64,000 nt of DNA from the NCBI RefSeq assembly GCF_001614315.2, contig NZ_LVEG02000018.1, positions 60,913 to 124,912 of the forward strand, in the 5' to 3' direction. This document shows, in pieces, positions 49,365 to 59,121 of this stretch. Position 1 is the stretch's first letter, and every line of letters starts with the position of its first letter. The position numbers were made by a program, and so were the translations under genes. Below the pieces are notes generated by a model that was given only the letters and a program-made list of their open reading frames with translations, ran no database searches and was not told where the DNA came from. The DNA is from Halofilum ochraceum (GTDB taxonomy: Bacteria > Pseudomonadota > Gammaproteobacteria > XJ16 > Halofilaceae).

Positions 49365-51110
49365 CTACGAGGAAGCCGTCAGGCGGCAGGGGTTGGCGAT
49401 GAGGTATCCCTGCGCGAAATCGACGCCGATTCCGGCAAGGGCATCCAGCACATCCCCGGACTCGACGCTCTCGGCGACCACTTCCTTGCCCGCGGCGTGC
49501 CCGATCTTCGTGATGGCCTCGACGATCGTCCGGTCGAGTCCATCGTCGATCATGGCGCGCACGAACGAGCCGTCGATCTTCAGGTAATCGGCCGGCAGGG
49601 ATTTGAGGTACGTGAAGGAGCTGAGCCCGCTGCCGAAATCGTCCAGCGCCACCGCGCAGCCGAGTTCGCGCACGTGCGACATGAAACGCAGGGCGGCGCT
49701 CATGTTCGCGATCGCGGCGGTCTCGGTGATCTCGAAACAGATCCGCGCCCCTTCCACCCCGGAGGCGATCAGCTGCTCGCCGACGTAATCGGGCAGCGTC
49801 TCGTCCGACAACGACGTGCCGGACAGATTGATGAACCAGCGCCCCTCCGAGCGCGGCCGCTGGCCGATGGCCCGGAACGCGTGCTCGATCACCCAACGGT
49901 CCAGTAACGGCATCAGTTCAAACTGTTCCGCCGCTGGGATGAACAACCCCGGCTCGACCAGCCGGCCGTCCGCCTCTTCCAGACGCACCAGCAGTTCGGC
50001 ATGCGGGTAATCGCCCGGCGCCGCCACGCGATCGATCGGCTGCTCGAACAGCACGAGCTCATCGTTCTGCAGTGCCTGCTGCAGGCGCGCGACCCACTGC
50101 ATCGCCCCGTGGCGACGCGCCACGTCGACGTCTTCTTCCGTATAGAGGCGGATACCGTTACGGCCCAGGTCCTTCGCGGCGTGACAGGCGATATCCGCCC
50201 GGCGCAGGATTTCCGGGACATGCAGCCCGGTCTCGCCGATCCCCACGACCCCGATACTGATCCCGATGCGGTACGTATGCCCCTCCCAGGAGAAGCGATA
50301 GGCATTCACCGCGCGGCGCATCTGCTCGGCGATGCGCCAGGCCCGGCTGACGGGGCAGTTCTCCATCAGCACCCCGAACTCGTCCGGCCCGATCCGGGCG
50401 AGCGTGTGACCGCTGCGAACGAGCCCATCGATCACGCCGGCCAGGTGGCGAATGAGCTCATCGCCGGCGTGATGTCCACAGTTCTCGTTGATCACCCGGA
50501 ACTGATCGACATCGAGATACAGGAAGGCGTGACCGACATCGCCGATCGACCGGCAGGCGTGGGAGAGATCGGCCTCGAGCTGTTGGCGATTCGCGAGCCC
50601 GGTCAACGAGTCGCGCGACGCGACCCGGGCGAGTTCGGCCGCGACCAGCCGGTGGTCGCGCCGGTTATCAGCCTCGCGGAGTTCGCGCTCTACCGCCGGC
50701 CCGAGGCGCGAGAGGTTGTCCTTGAGCACATAGTCGTTGACGCCCGCCTTCATCGCATCCGCCGCGCGCGCGTCGGCGAGATGGGCCGAAACGAGGATGA
50801 CGGGCATATCCAGGTCGCGGTCGTGAATCGCCTTGAGGACGTCATCGGGCGAGAACTGCGGCATGTTGTAGTCGGTGATGATGAGGTCCCACTCGGCCTC
50901 ATCGAGGGCGTTGCGCAGCGCCCGCGGGTAATCCACCCGCCGGTACATCGTCTCGAAGCCGGCGCGGCGCAGCGCGCGGACCAGCAGCAGGGTGTCGTCC
51001 TCGGAATCCTCGGCCACGAGCAGCCGCAAAGAGCGCCGGTGCTCGATCCCGCGAGGGGGGTCTCCTGGGGCAACCGGGTCGACCTCCCCGGGACTGATGT
51101 CGATTGCCAT
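49365..51110 (-). CDS. Response regulator with degenerate GGDEF and intact EAL domain
   Basis: 581 residues from the ATG at 51110. Receiver domain about 28-145 (acid pocket E34-D35, phospho-Asp D80 in DLIITDYNMPQ). GGDEF domain about 170-320 whose signature reads IGPDEF (GGDEF lost), so it is probably not a cyclase. EAL domain about 330-580: AELLVRLEEADG, NLSGTSLSDETLP, CFEITETAAIAN, ALDDFGSGLSSFTYLKSLPADYLKIDGSFV, AESVE, the full phosphodiesterase set. Probable c-di-GMP phosphodiesterase. 62 bases downstream of the kinase gene in the same direction. Confidence 0.9.
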   Translation of the reverse strand: MAIDISPGEVDPVAPGDPPRGIEHRRSLRLLVAEDSEDDTLLLVRALRRAGFETMYRRVDYPRALRNALDEAEWDLIITDYNMPQFSPDDVLKAIHDRDLDMPVILVSAHLADARAADAMKAGVNDYVLKDNLSRLGPAVERELREADNRRDHRLVAAELARVASRDSLTGLANRQQLEADLSHACRSIGDVGHAFLYLDVDQFRVINENCGHHAGDELIRHLAGVIDGLVRSGHTLARIGPDEFGVLMENCPVSRAWRIAEQMRRAVNAYRFSWEGHTYRIGISIGVVGIGETGLHVPEILRRADIACHAAKDLGRNGIRLYTEEDVDVARRHGAMQWVARLQQALQNDELVLFEQPIDRVAAPGDYPHAELLVRLEEADGRLVEPGLFIPAAEQFELMPLLDRWVIEHAFRAIGQRPRSEGRWFINLSGTSLSDETLPDYVGEQLIASGVEGARICFEITETAAIANMSAALRFMSHVRELGCAVALDDFGSGLSSFTYLKSLPADYLKIDGSFVRAMIDDGLDRTIVEAITKIGHAAGKEVVAESVESGDVLDALAGIGVDFAQGYLIANPCRLTASS

Positions 51111-51172
51111 CGCTACTCTCTCGTCATTCCACCTCGGCCACCGCACCCCATCCGGCCTGCGCCCATCAGGCG

Positions 51173-53353
51173 TTACCGGGATTCATCAACTGGCGCCCCC
51201 ATCCTGCCCCCGAGACCATCATTCCCGCGGCGCGGCACCGCCTGCAGCGTGAAGCCGATCGCCGCGCCTTGCCCCACCGCGCCGCGGGCACGTACGCGGC
51301 CGCCATGGCGATGGACGACGCGCGCGACCGTGGCCAGACCGACACCAACGCCGGCGAAATCTTCATCCTTGTGCAGGCGCTGGAAGGGGCCGAACAATCG
51401 CTCGCCGTAGGCCATGTCAAAGCCGACGCCATTATCTTTGACGATGTACCATACCATGCCGTCGTGCGTTTCTTCGTTAAATTGGATACATGCCGTCGGC
51501 TCATGGACCGTGTACTTCCAGGCGTTGGCGAACAGGTTATCAAGCACGATCCGTAACAGGCGGGCATCCCCTTCCGCCCGCAGCCCCGGCGTGATCTCGA
51601 CCCGCACATCGCGGCCGCTGGTGTCGTCGTTGCGCAGCTCGCTCACGATCTCGTTCGCAAGGGCCGACAGGTCGACACACTCCCGATCGAGTTCCGTCTG
51701 CGTCAGCCGCGACAGCGACAGCAGATCGTCGATCAGGGTCTGCATCCGTTCCGCGGCCGCCCGTACACGGGCGAGGTAATCCTGGCCGGTGCTGTCGAGC
51801 GCGGCACCATAATCCTCTTCCAGCGCTCGCGCGAACCCGCGGACGTGGCGCAGCGGGGCCGCGAGGTCGTGCGAGACGGAATAGCTGAACGCCTCCAGCT
51901 CCCGATTCGCCGTCTCCAGCTCGGCCGTGCGGGCGCCGACCAGCTCTTCCAGGCGATCCTGGTGATCGCGCAACGCGCGTTCCGCCCGCTTGCGCTCACT
52001 GATGTCCACCAGCGTCGACTGGGTGACCTTCTCGCCCCGCCAGCGGATATGGCGCACCATCCACTGCACGCTGATGATCCGGCCATCCGCACGGCGCATA
52101 TCCGCTTCGTATTCCAACGGGGCATCGCCACCGGCGTCGCGCGCATCGGCGTACGCGCGCAAGCGCTCCACCTCGTAATCCTCGACCAGGTGGCGCAAGC
52201 TCTCTCTGCCCAGCAGTTCCGCCGGCGTACGGAACCCGAGCATCTCCGCGGCCGCCGAATTGGCGAAGATCATGCGCCAGTCGTGGTCGATGATGATCCC
52301 CTGGATCGAGCCTTCGATCAGGTCGCGATAACGGGCCTCGCTGTCAGCGACTTCCTGCGCGCGTTGCTTGATGGCGGTGATGTCGACGCGCAGGCTCACC
52401 GACTCGCCATCGGGCATGCGCCGCTCCACCATGTACAGCCAGCGCCCGTCGGCCACCTGGTCCTCACGCGCGTGGCCGCCGCCGTGGTGGTGCTCGATCC
52501 GCTCCGCGATCCAGTCCGCCTCCCGGCCGGCGGCGCCCACACACTGTCCGGCCGCCGCGCTCGCCTCCAGCAGTTCGCGGTAGGTGATGCCGGGTTCGAA
52601 CAGATGGCGGATCAGCGGAAACATCTTGCGGTAGGCCTGGTTGGCCATCACCAGACGGTCGTCGGCGTCATAGAGCGCAAAGCCCTGATCCAGCGCCTCG
52701 ATCGCGTGGGCGAGGCGCCGTTCGGCCTGGCTGAGCCGGTGGTAAATCCGCTGGTGGACGACGTTCGCCATGCCCGGCGCGAGCGCTAGCAGCAGGATCT
52801 GCCCGGTCATGACGCCGGCGACCGTCAGGCCACCCGGTTCGGACCACCCGGCGACGGCAACGACGTGCACGCCCAGCGCGACCAGCGCGGCGGCCGTGAT
52901 CACGTGACCGGAGCGCGGCTGACCGGGTCGCATGCGGATGAACAGGCCACCACTGATGACCAGCAGCAGCGCAGTCGTGGCAACGGCGATCCACAGCGGC
53001 CAGCCCGCCCCTGTGCCCAGGAGCGATGCCAGCACATATCCGGCGACGATCAGCGCGGCGATCGAGAGCGTGACGGCACGCATCGGGGGCAGCCCGAAGA
53101 ACACGCGGATACTGCAGAACAGCGCCACGGCCCCGGCCAATTGCAGGAACACCGTAGCGGCCACGACCGGTTGCGGCGACCCGAGCGCCGGCCAGAGCCC
53201 TGCAGCCCAGGCGAGCGCGAACAGCACGAATGCAAGCAGCCAGCCGGCGACGCCGTGACCACCGCCGGGCAGACTGCGCAGCCAGCCGATTACGGCAGCG
53301 GTCAGCAACGTGGTCGCCGTGGCGCTCGCCAGGGCCAGGGGGAGCGCGTTCAT
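51173..53353 (-). CDS. Membrane PAS histidine kinase
   Basis: 726 residues from the ATG at 53353. About seven N-terminal membrane spans (1-200), a first PAS-like domain (about 205-325, AIEALDQGFALYDADDRLVMANQAYRKMFP), a second PAS (about 340-470, YRDLIEGSIQGIIID), a dimerisation domain with the H-box SYSVSHDLAAPLRHVRGFA (His about 493) and an ATPase domain (VLDNLFANAWKYT, VKDNGVGFDM, GVGVGLATVARVVHRHGG). The H-box sequence is of the phytochrome/HisKA type. Partner of the REC-EAL protein. Signal unknown. Confidence 0.9.
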   Translation of the reverse strand: MNALPLALASATATTLLTAAVIGWLRSLPGGGHGVAGWLLAFVLFALAWAAGLWPALGSPQPVVAATVFLQLAGAVALFCSIRVFFGLPPMRAVTLSIAALIVAGYVLASLLGTGAGWPLWIAVATTALLLVISGGLFIRMRPGQPRSGHVITAAALVALGVHVVAVAGWSEPGGLTVAGVMTGQILLLALAPGMANVVHQRIYHRLSQAERRLAHAIEALDQGFALYDADDRLVMANQAYRKMFPLIRHLFEPGITYRELLEASAAAGQCVGAAGREADWIAERIEHHHGGGHAREDQVADGRWLYMVERRMPDGESVSLRVDITAIKQRAQEVADSEARYRDLIEGSIQGIIIDHDWRMIFANSAAAEMLGFRTPAELLGRESLRHLVEDYEVERLRAYADARDAGGDAPLEYEADMRRADGRIISVQWMVRHIRWRGEKVTQSTLVDISERKRAERALRDHQDRLEELVGARTAELETANRELEAFSYSVSHDLAAPLRHVRGFARALEEDYGAALDSTGQDYLARVRAAAERMQTLIDDLLSLSRLTQTELDRECVDLSALANEIVSELRNDDTSGRDVRVEITPGLRAEGDARLLRIVLDNLFANAWKYTVHEPTACIQFNEETHDGMVWYIVKDNGVGFDMAYGERLFGPFQRLHKDEDFAGVGVGLATVARVVHRHGGRVRARGAVGQGAAIGFTLQAVPRRGNDGLGGRMGAPVDESR

Positions 53354-53387
53354 CGCTCGGCGCGACCCGAGCCGTTTCCGGGACGGG

Positions 53388-54785
53388 TCACCGCGACAGC
53401 CGGTTCCAGGCGTCCAGTGCCGCGACCTTGTAGGCCTCTGCGAGCGTGGGGTAATTGAACACGGACTCGATGAAGTACTCGAGCGTCCCGCCGAGCTCCA
53501 GCACGGCATGACCGATGTGGACCAGCTCGGTCGCGCCCTCGCCCTCGACATGCACGCCCAGCAGGGTGTGATCCTCGAGGCTGAACAGCATCTTGAGCAT
53601 GCCCTGATCGAGGCCGAGGATCTGGCCGCGCGCGGTCTCGCGGAAGCGGGCGATACCGCTCTCGAACGGGATGCCGGCATCCTTGAGTTCCTGCTCCGTG
53701 CGCCCCGCCATGCTGATCTCGGGTACGGAGTAGATGCCGATCGGGAAATTCTCGAGGCGTTTCTGGGGCTCGCCGGTCAGGGCATTGCGGGCCGCGCGGC
53801 GGCCCTGCTCCATCGACGTCGACGCCAGTGCCGGGAAGCCGATCACGTCACCGACCCCGTAGATATGCGGCACGGCCGTCTGGAACTGCTCGTTGACCTC
53901 CAGGCGTCCGCGCTTGTCGGCCTCCAGCCCGGCGTTCTCGAGCTTCAGGGTATCCGTATTGCCCTGGCGGCCCGCGCAGAACAGGGCGAGATCCGTCACG
54001 ACCCGGCGGCCGCTGGCCAGCTGCGTGATGATCTTGCCGTCATTGTCCTCGCGGACCTCGGACACCTCCTCGCCGAGGCGCATGATCATCCCGCGATCGC
54101 GCATGTGATGCTGGAATTCCTGGGTGATCTCGGAATCGACGAACGACAGCAGCTGGTCGCGCGCCTCGACCACGGTGACGTTGATATCGAGCGCGCTGAA
54201 GATGGTCGCGTATTCGATCCCGATCACGCCGCCGCCGATCACCGCCATCGTGCGCGGGAGTTTCTCCATGCGCAGGATGTCGTCGCTGTCCATGATCTTG
54301 CGGCGATCGAAGGGGATATGGCTCGGGCGATGCGGGCGCGTGCCGACCGCGAGCACGACGTAGTCGGCCGTGTAATCGACGGCGTCGTCGTCCTGGGCGC
54401 TCTCGGTCACGCGTACCGTGTGCTCGTCGACGAAATGCGCCTGACCGCGGATCACGTCGACGCCGTTGCGCATCAGCTGGTGCTGCATCACCTCGATCTC
54501 GTGCTCCAGCGTCATCTGCAGACGCTGCTTGAGATCGTGCACGGTGATGTCCTTCTTCACGCGGTAGGCGCGGCCGTAGAAGCCGCGCTCGCGCCAGCCG
54601 GTGAGGTTCAGGACCGTCTCGCGCAGGGTCTTGCTCGGGATCGTGCCGGTGTGGACGGCGTTACCGCCCACCACATGCTTGCGCTCGACCACGGCCGCGC
54701 GCTTGCCGAGCTTCGCGGCCTGGACGGCGGCGCGCTGCCCCGAGGGACCGCTGCCGATGACGAGGAGATCGTAGTGTTGGCTCAT
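53388..54785 (-). CDS. sthA: Soluble pyridine nucleotide transhydrogenase
   Basis: 465 residues. FAD-binding VIGSGPSGQRAA, NAD-binding MAVIGGGVIGIEYA, and GNAVHTGTIPSKTLRE, in which the redox Cys pair of lipoamide dehydrogenases is absent, the SthA trait. C-terminal dimer domain ends FNYPTLAEAYKVAALDAWNRLSR. Moves hydride from NADPH to NAD. 34 bases downstream of it the kinase gene starts, so the three genes may form one transcript. Confidence 0.94.
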   Translation of the reverse strand: MSQHYDLLVIGSGPSGQRAAVQAAKLGKRAAVVERKHVVGGNAVHTGTIPSKTLRETVLNLTGWRERGFYGRAYRVKKDITVHDLKQRLQMTLEHEIEVMQHQLMRNGVDVIRGQAHFVDEHTVRVTESAQDDDAVDYTADYVVLAVGTRPHRPSHIPFDRRKIMDSDDILRMEKLPRTMAVIGGGVIGIEYATIFSALDINVTVVEARDQLLSFVDSEITQEFQHHMRDRGMIMRLGEEVSEVREDNDGKIITQLASGRRVVTDLALFCAGRQGNTDTLKLENAGLEADKRGRLEVNEQFQTAVPHIYGVGDVIGFPALASTSMEQGRRAARNALTGEPQKRLENFPIGIYSVPEISMAGRTEQELKDAGIPFESGIARFRETARGQILGLDQGMLKMLFSLEDHTLLGVHVEGEGATELVHIGHAVLELGGTLEYFIESVFNYPTLAEAYKVAALDAWNRLSR

Positions 54786-54954
54786 GGACCACTCCTGCTG
54801 GCTTGTTCTTCTCGAATGTCCTCTCGCGGCCCCGCCCGTTGGACGGTGTGGGGCAGCAGGCGTCACGCACGGACCAACGCAGGCACGCTGTGAGGCGACG
54901 ATTTTTCACATTCGGCGAAAACAAGTCCAGCCGTGGGTTTTGAGCCCCTCCGAT

Positions 54955-55413
54955 TTACGCCGTCCGGGGACGGTCCCACGCGCGCCGGGAAGCCAGCCCA
55001 CCGAGCCGCTCGAGCAGGTCGGGCGCCGTCACCGGGAGGCCGCCATCGGCGCCGGTCTGCTCGACCGCCTCGCACATACGCGAGCCGATGACATCCGCGA
55101 GGACCGCGACAGTCGGCACCGCGTCCATGTCCCGCACCCGGGTCACCAGCTCCTGACCGGCACGGCCGGTACAGGCAACATCGAGCAACAGCGCGTCCGG
55201 CTGGAACCGGCGCAGGGCACGCGTCGCCGCGGCGACGTTGGCGTAGAAACAGAACTGCACCATCGGATCCGCGCGGCAGGCGCGCTGCAGGGCGAGCAGG
55301 GTCGAGCTCCGCGTGCTCACCAGCATGATCCGGCGATGACTCCGGGTCCGCGACGCCGTCTGCGGCGGCATCGGGGTCTGTGTCTGGTTTTGGATCTGGG
55401 TCTGCGTGTTCAT
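54955..55413 (-). CDS. Divergent receiver-domain protein with Gln/Thr-rich N terminus
   Basis: 152 residues from the ATG at 55413. Residues 2-20 are a Thr/Gln run (NTQTQIQNQTQTP). The rest is a receiver-like fold: RRIMLVSTRSSTLLALQR, DALLLDVACTGRAGQEL (possible phospho-Asp) and VPTVAVLADVIGS. The acid pocket of the true receivers (two Asp/Glu at the first strand) is VST here and the conserved Lys is not seen, so it is likely phosphorylation-independent. A stand-alone gene of unknown role. 169 bases from sthA. Confidence 0.6.
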   Translation of the reverse strand: MNTQTQIQNQTQTPMPPQTASRTRSHRRIMLVSTRSSTLLALQRACRADPMVQFCFYANVAAATRALRRFQPDALLLDVACTGRAGQELVTRVRDMDAVPTVAVLADVIGSRMCEAVEQTGADGGLPVTAPDLLERLGGLASRRAWDRPRTA

Positions 55414-55869
55414 GGCGAACTGCTCCGTAATCACCTGCGGCCAACCATCGGCCTTTCACCCTATGCCTCGCATAATGCGTGCCATGTATTGCAGACCCCC
55501 CCCCGGATAACGCGCTGGACGTAGGCCGGCCTTGCGCGGTCCACCACGGCGGTGGAAACCACGGCGAAGCATTTCACCGCGCAATGCCGGCATTCCCCGG
55601 CGGCGAGTGAAAGTGCATGTCACGAATGCCAGAGGCGCCGGGAAAAGCCGGCCTACACAACTAACCGCGGGACAACCCTGGCCGGTTCGCGCATTCCGGC
55701 TCCGTGCCCGGAATGCGCGCGTTCGCCTCCGGCGAAAACGCGCCTACGAACCTCTCGCCCCCAGCCCTTGGCCCTTGGCCCTTGGCCCTTGGCCCTTGGC
55801 CCTTGGCCCTTCGCCCTTCGCCCTTCGCCCTTCGCCCTTCGCCCTGCCGCCTGCCGCCTGCCGCCTCTA
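55414..55869. repeat. Repeat-filled gap downstream of dnaE2
   Basis: No gene seen. Family C element 55519-55658; family A right half GCGCGTTCGCCTCCGGCGAAAA (about 55713-55747); heptamer array (listed separately); then three GCCGCCT units before the dnaE2 stop. Confidence 0.85.
55764..55845 (+). repeat. Heptamer array downstream of dnaE2 (6 GCCCTTG, 5 GCCCTTC)
   Basis: Same + strand orientation as the others, but no + strand gene follows. It lies 24 bases past the dnaE2 stop. Confidence 0.92.
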
Positions 55870-58800
55870 TCAATGAAAATCCCGCGCCGAGACATCCAGC
55901 CGCCCGAGCCACCCGCTGGCGTCCTCCAGCGATTCCGCCACCACGTGCACCACGGCCTCCTGCCGCTGCACGCGCCCCGTCACGCCCACCAGGCGGCCGC
56001 CATACAGGGTCGGGCGATACTGGCGGCCGACACCCTGGCGGACGATCACGTTGACCACCCCGGTCTCGTCCTCCAGCGTCAGGAAGGTCACCCCGCTCGC
56101 GGTCGACGGCTGCTGGCGCGTGATGACCAACCCGCCCGTCACGACGCGCACACCGTCGGCCAGCCGACAGGTGTCGTCAGCTGTCCGCCAGTGACCGAAG
56201 CGCGACCGCAGCAGCGCCAATGGGTGCCGCCGCAGCGTGAGACCGGTACTGGCGTAATCCGCGCGGATCGATTCGCCCTCGCGTGGCGGCCGCAGCACCG
56301 GTTGCGGCTGTTGCGCCGCCTCATCGCCAAACAGCGGCAGCGCCGACTGCACTCCGTGCGCCGCCCAGCGCGCCGCCGTGCGGTCACCGGCCAGCCCCTG
56401 CAGGGCATCCGCCTCGGCCAGCGCATCAAGATCGCGCCGGTCCAGATCCGCACGGGCCGCCAGTTCCGCGGTATCGGCGACCGCCACCCCCAGGGCCGCG
56501 ATCCGCGCACGCGCCCCCGCCGACAACCCGCGCACCCGGTCCAGCCCCAGGCGCAGGGCCGCGCCGCCGTTGCCGTCCGGCTCCAGCGTGGACACGGCAT
56601 CGCTCACGCGCACATCCACCGGGCGCGCCTCGACGCCCTGCTCCCGCGCGGCCCGCACGAGCTGTGACGGGCCGTAAAACCCCATTGGCTGGGCATTGAG
56701 CAGCGCCGCGGTGAAGGCCGCGGGATAGTGATACTTGAGCCAGGCCGAGGCCCAGGCCAGCAGGGCGAAACTGGCGGCGTGCGATTCCGGGAAGCCGTAC
56801 CCGGCGAAGCCCCGGATCTGCGCGAACATGCGGCGGGCGAACTCCTCCGTGTAGCCGTTGGCGGTCATGCCCTCGACCAGGCGCCGCTCGAACGGCTCCA
56901 GATCGCCGCTCTTGCGCCAGGCGGCCATGGAACGGCGCAGCTGATCGGCCTCGCCCGGCGAGAAATCCGCCGCCAGCATGGCCATCTCGATCACCTGCTC
57001 CTGGAACAGCGGCACCCCCAGCGTCCGCCCGAGCACGCGCTCGATCTCCGGCCCGCCGTATTCGATCGTCTCCAGCCCCTGGCGGCGGCGCAGATAGGGA
57101 TGGACCATCTCGCCCTGGATCGGCCCCGGGCGCACGATCGAGATCTCGATCACGAGATCGTAGAAGGTCTCGGGCTTCAGGCGCGGCAGCATGGTCATCT
57201 GCGCGCGCGACTCGATCTGGAACACGCCGACCGTATCGGCGCGCTGGATCATATCGAAGACGTCTCGATCTTCGCGCGGGATTGTCGCCAGCGTGTACCG
57301 CCGCCCGTAGAACGCCGCGATGCGGTCGAATGCATCGTGGATCGCCGTCAGCATGCCGAGCGCGAGGCAGTCGATCTTCAGCAGGCCGACCGCGTCGAGG
57401 TCGTCCTTGTCCCACTGGATGACCGTGCGGCCGTCCATCGCCGCGTTCTCGATCGGCACCAGATCGGTCAGCGACCGCCGCCCGATCACCAGCCCGCCGA
57501 CGTGCTGCGACAGGTGGCGCGGGAAGCCCTGGATCTGCTCCGCCAGCGTCAGCACGCGGTGGATCACCGGCGCATCCGGATCGAAGCCGGTCTCGCGCAC
57601 CCGCTCGCGGTCGATCGCGCGACCGTCGCGCCCGGCGCCCGCCCGCGCCAGCCGATCGACCTGGGCCGGCTCCATGCCCAGCGCGCCGGCGATATCGCGC
57701 AGCGCGCTCTTCGGGCGATAACAGATCACCGTCGCCGCCAGCGCTACCCGGTCGTCGCCGTAGCGCCGGTAGATGTACTGGATGACCTCCTCGCGCCGGT
57801 GGTGCTCGAAATCGACGTCGATATCCGGCGGCTCGCCGCGCTCGCGCGAGATGAAACGCTCGAACAGCAGCGCGCTGGTCGAAGGATCCACCGCCGTGAT
57901 GCCGAGGCAGTAACAGACCGCCGAGTTCGCCGCCGAACCGCGCCCCTGACAGAGGATCCCGCGCTCACGGGCATAGCGCACGATGTCATCCACGGTCAGG
58001 AAATACGCCTCGTAACCGAGCTCCGCGATCAGCGCCAGTTCGTGCTCGAGCTGATCGCGCACACCCGCCGGCTCGCCCCTGGGCCAGCGCTCGGCCACAC
58101 CGGCCTCGACCCGCGCCCGCAGCCAGCCGCTCAGGGTATAACCGGCGGGGACGCTTTCCTCCGGGTATTCGTAGGCCAGTTCATCAAGAGAGAAGGTGCA
58201 GCGCCGCGCGAGTTCGACCGTGGACGCCAGCAGTTCCGGCGCATAGAGCCGCGCCAGGCGCGCGCGGCTGCGCAGGTGAGCCTCGCCGTTGCCCGCCAGC
58301 GCCGTCCCCGCGGCGGCGACTGTCGTGCCGAGGCGGATCGCCGTCAGCGCATCCGCCAGCGCCCGGCGCCCGCGGGCATGCATGTGCACGTCACCCAGCG
58401 CGACCCGGTCGATCCCGGTATCGGCCGCCAACCGCTCCAGCGAACGCAGCCGCGCGGACTCGCCCGGGCCGAGATGGCGCACCACGCCGATCCGGCAGCG
58501 CTCGCCGAAACAGTCACGCAGCCAGGCCCCATCGGCGACCGCCCGGCCCTCGTCCCGCCCCGGCAGCCAGATCGCGAGACAGCCCGGCAGGCCATCGGCG
58601 AGCATCCCACGGTCAAGCCGGTAAGACCCCTTCGGTGCCGACCGCCGTGCCGCGCTGATCAGCCGCGAAAGCCGCGCATAACCGCCCCGATCCATCGCCA
58701 GCACGACCAGCCGCAGCCCGCAGTCCAGCTCGAAGCGGCTGCCGACGATCAGATGCAGCCCGCAATCCCGCGCCGCCGCATGCGCACGCACCGCACCCGC

Positions 58801-58956
58801 GAGCGAACACTCGTCCGTCAACGCCAGCGCCGAATACCCCAGCCGCGCCGCCCGCTCGACCAGCTCCTCCGGGTGCGAGGCGCCCCGCAGAAAACTGAAA
58901 TTCGAGACCGCACACAGCTCGGCATACGCCGGTGCGGTTTGTGTCGGTAGAGACAT
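55870..58956 (-). CDS. dnaE2: Error-prone DNA polymerase DnaE2 (ImuC)
   Basis: 1028 residues, start MSLPTQ at 58956 with a GGGGTG site. C-family polymerase of the mutasome: PHP domain (FSFLRGASHPEELVERA at the N terminus), palm catalytic Asp in GEPPDIDVDFEHHRRE, fingers (QHVGGLVIGRRSLTDLVPIE), GIHGA-type finger/DNA contacts, and a C-terminal OB domain (VTGGLVITRQQPSTASGVTFLTLEDETG). Works with ImuA/ImuB in damage-induced mutagenesis. No LexA box found in the 160 bases upstream. It is separated from imuB by two unrelated genes, which is unusual. Confidence 0.93.
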   Translation of the reverse strand: MSLPTQTAPAYAELCAVSNFSFLRGASHPEELVERAARLGYSALALTDECSLAGAVRAHAAARDCGLHLIVGSRFELDCGLRLVVLAMDRGGYARLSRLISAARRSAPKGSYRLDRGMLADGLPGCLAIWLPGRDEGRAVADGAWLRDCFGERCRIGVVRHLGPGESARLRSLERLAADTGIDRVALGDVHMHARGRRALADALTAIRLGTTVAAAGTALAGNGEAHLRSRARLARLYAPELLASTVELARRCTFSLDELAYEYPEESVPAGYTLSGWLRARVEAGVAERWPRGEPAGVRDQLEHELALIAELGYEAYFLTVDDIVRYARERGILCQGRGSAANSAVCYCLGITAVDPSTSALLFERFISRERGEPPDIDVDFEHHRREEVIQYIYRRYGDDRVALAATVICYRPKSALRDIAGALGMEPAQVDRLARAGAGRDGRAIDRERVRETGFDPDAPVIHRVLTLAEQIQGFPRHLSQHVGGLVIGRRSLTDLVPIENAAMDGRTVIQWDKDDLDAVGLLKIDCLALGMLTAIHDAFDRIAAFYGRRYTLATIPREDRDVFDMIQRADTVGVFQIESRAQMTMLPRLKPETFYDLVIEISIVRPGPIQGEMVHPYLRRRQGLETIEYGGPEIERVLGRTLGVPLFQEQVIEMAMLAADFSPGEADQLRRSMAAWRKSGDLEPFERRLVEGMTANGYTEEFARRMFAQIRGFAGYGFPESHAASFALLAWASAWLKYHYPAAFTAALLNAQPMGFYGPSQLVRAAREQGVEARPVDVRVSDAVSTLEPDGNGGAALRLGLDRVRGLSAGARARIAALGVAVADTAELAARADLDRRDLDALAEADALQGLAGDRTAARWAAHGVQSALPLFGDEAAQQPQPVLRPPREGESIRADYASTGLTLRRHPLALLRSRFGHWRTADDTCRLADGVRVVTGGLVITRQQPSTASGVTFLTLEDETGVVNVIVRQGVGRQYRPTLYGGRLVGVTGRVQRQEAVVHVVAESLEDASGWLGRLDVSARDFH

Positions 58957-58968
58957 GCAACACCCCAC

Positions 58969-59096
58969 AAGGCCGACTCACGACCGGAGCCACTCCCCGG
59001 CGGCAAGCCAAGCCGGCTGTTGCCTTCGGCAAAAGCCGGCCTACGTCCAACCCAACCATGCAGGCCGGCTTGCGACCGAAGGGAGCCAGCCGGCAG
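58969..59096. repeat. Family B REPs, dnaE2 side of the RAYT gene
   Basis: Two units: GCCGGCTGTTGCCTTCGGC with AAAAGCCGGCCTAC, and CAGGCCGGCTTGCGACCG with AAGGGAGCCAGCCGGC. They flank the RAYT gene's 3' side. Confidence 0.85.
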
Positions 59097-59121
59097 ATCA
59101 CCTGGACCAACCGACAAACGC

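Noticed and set aside
58957..59121. LexA box before dnaE2
   Set aside because: No CTGT-N8-ACAG match in the upstream gap; the CTGTTGCC string belongs to a REP and has no ACAG partner.
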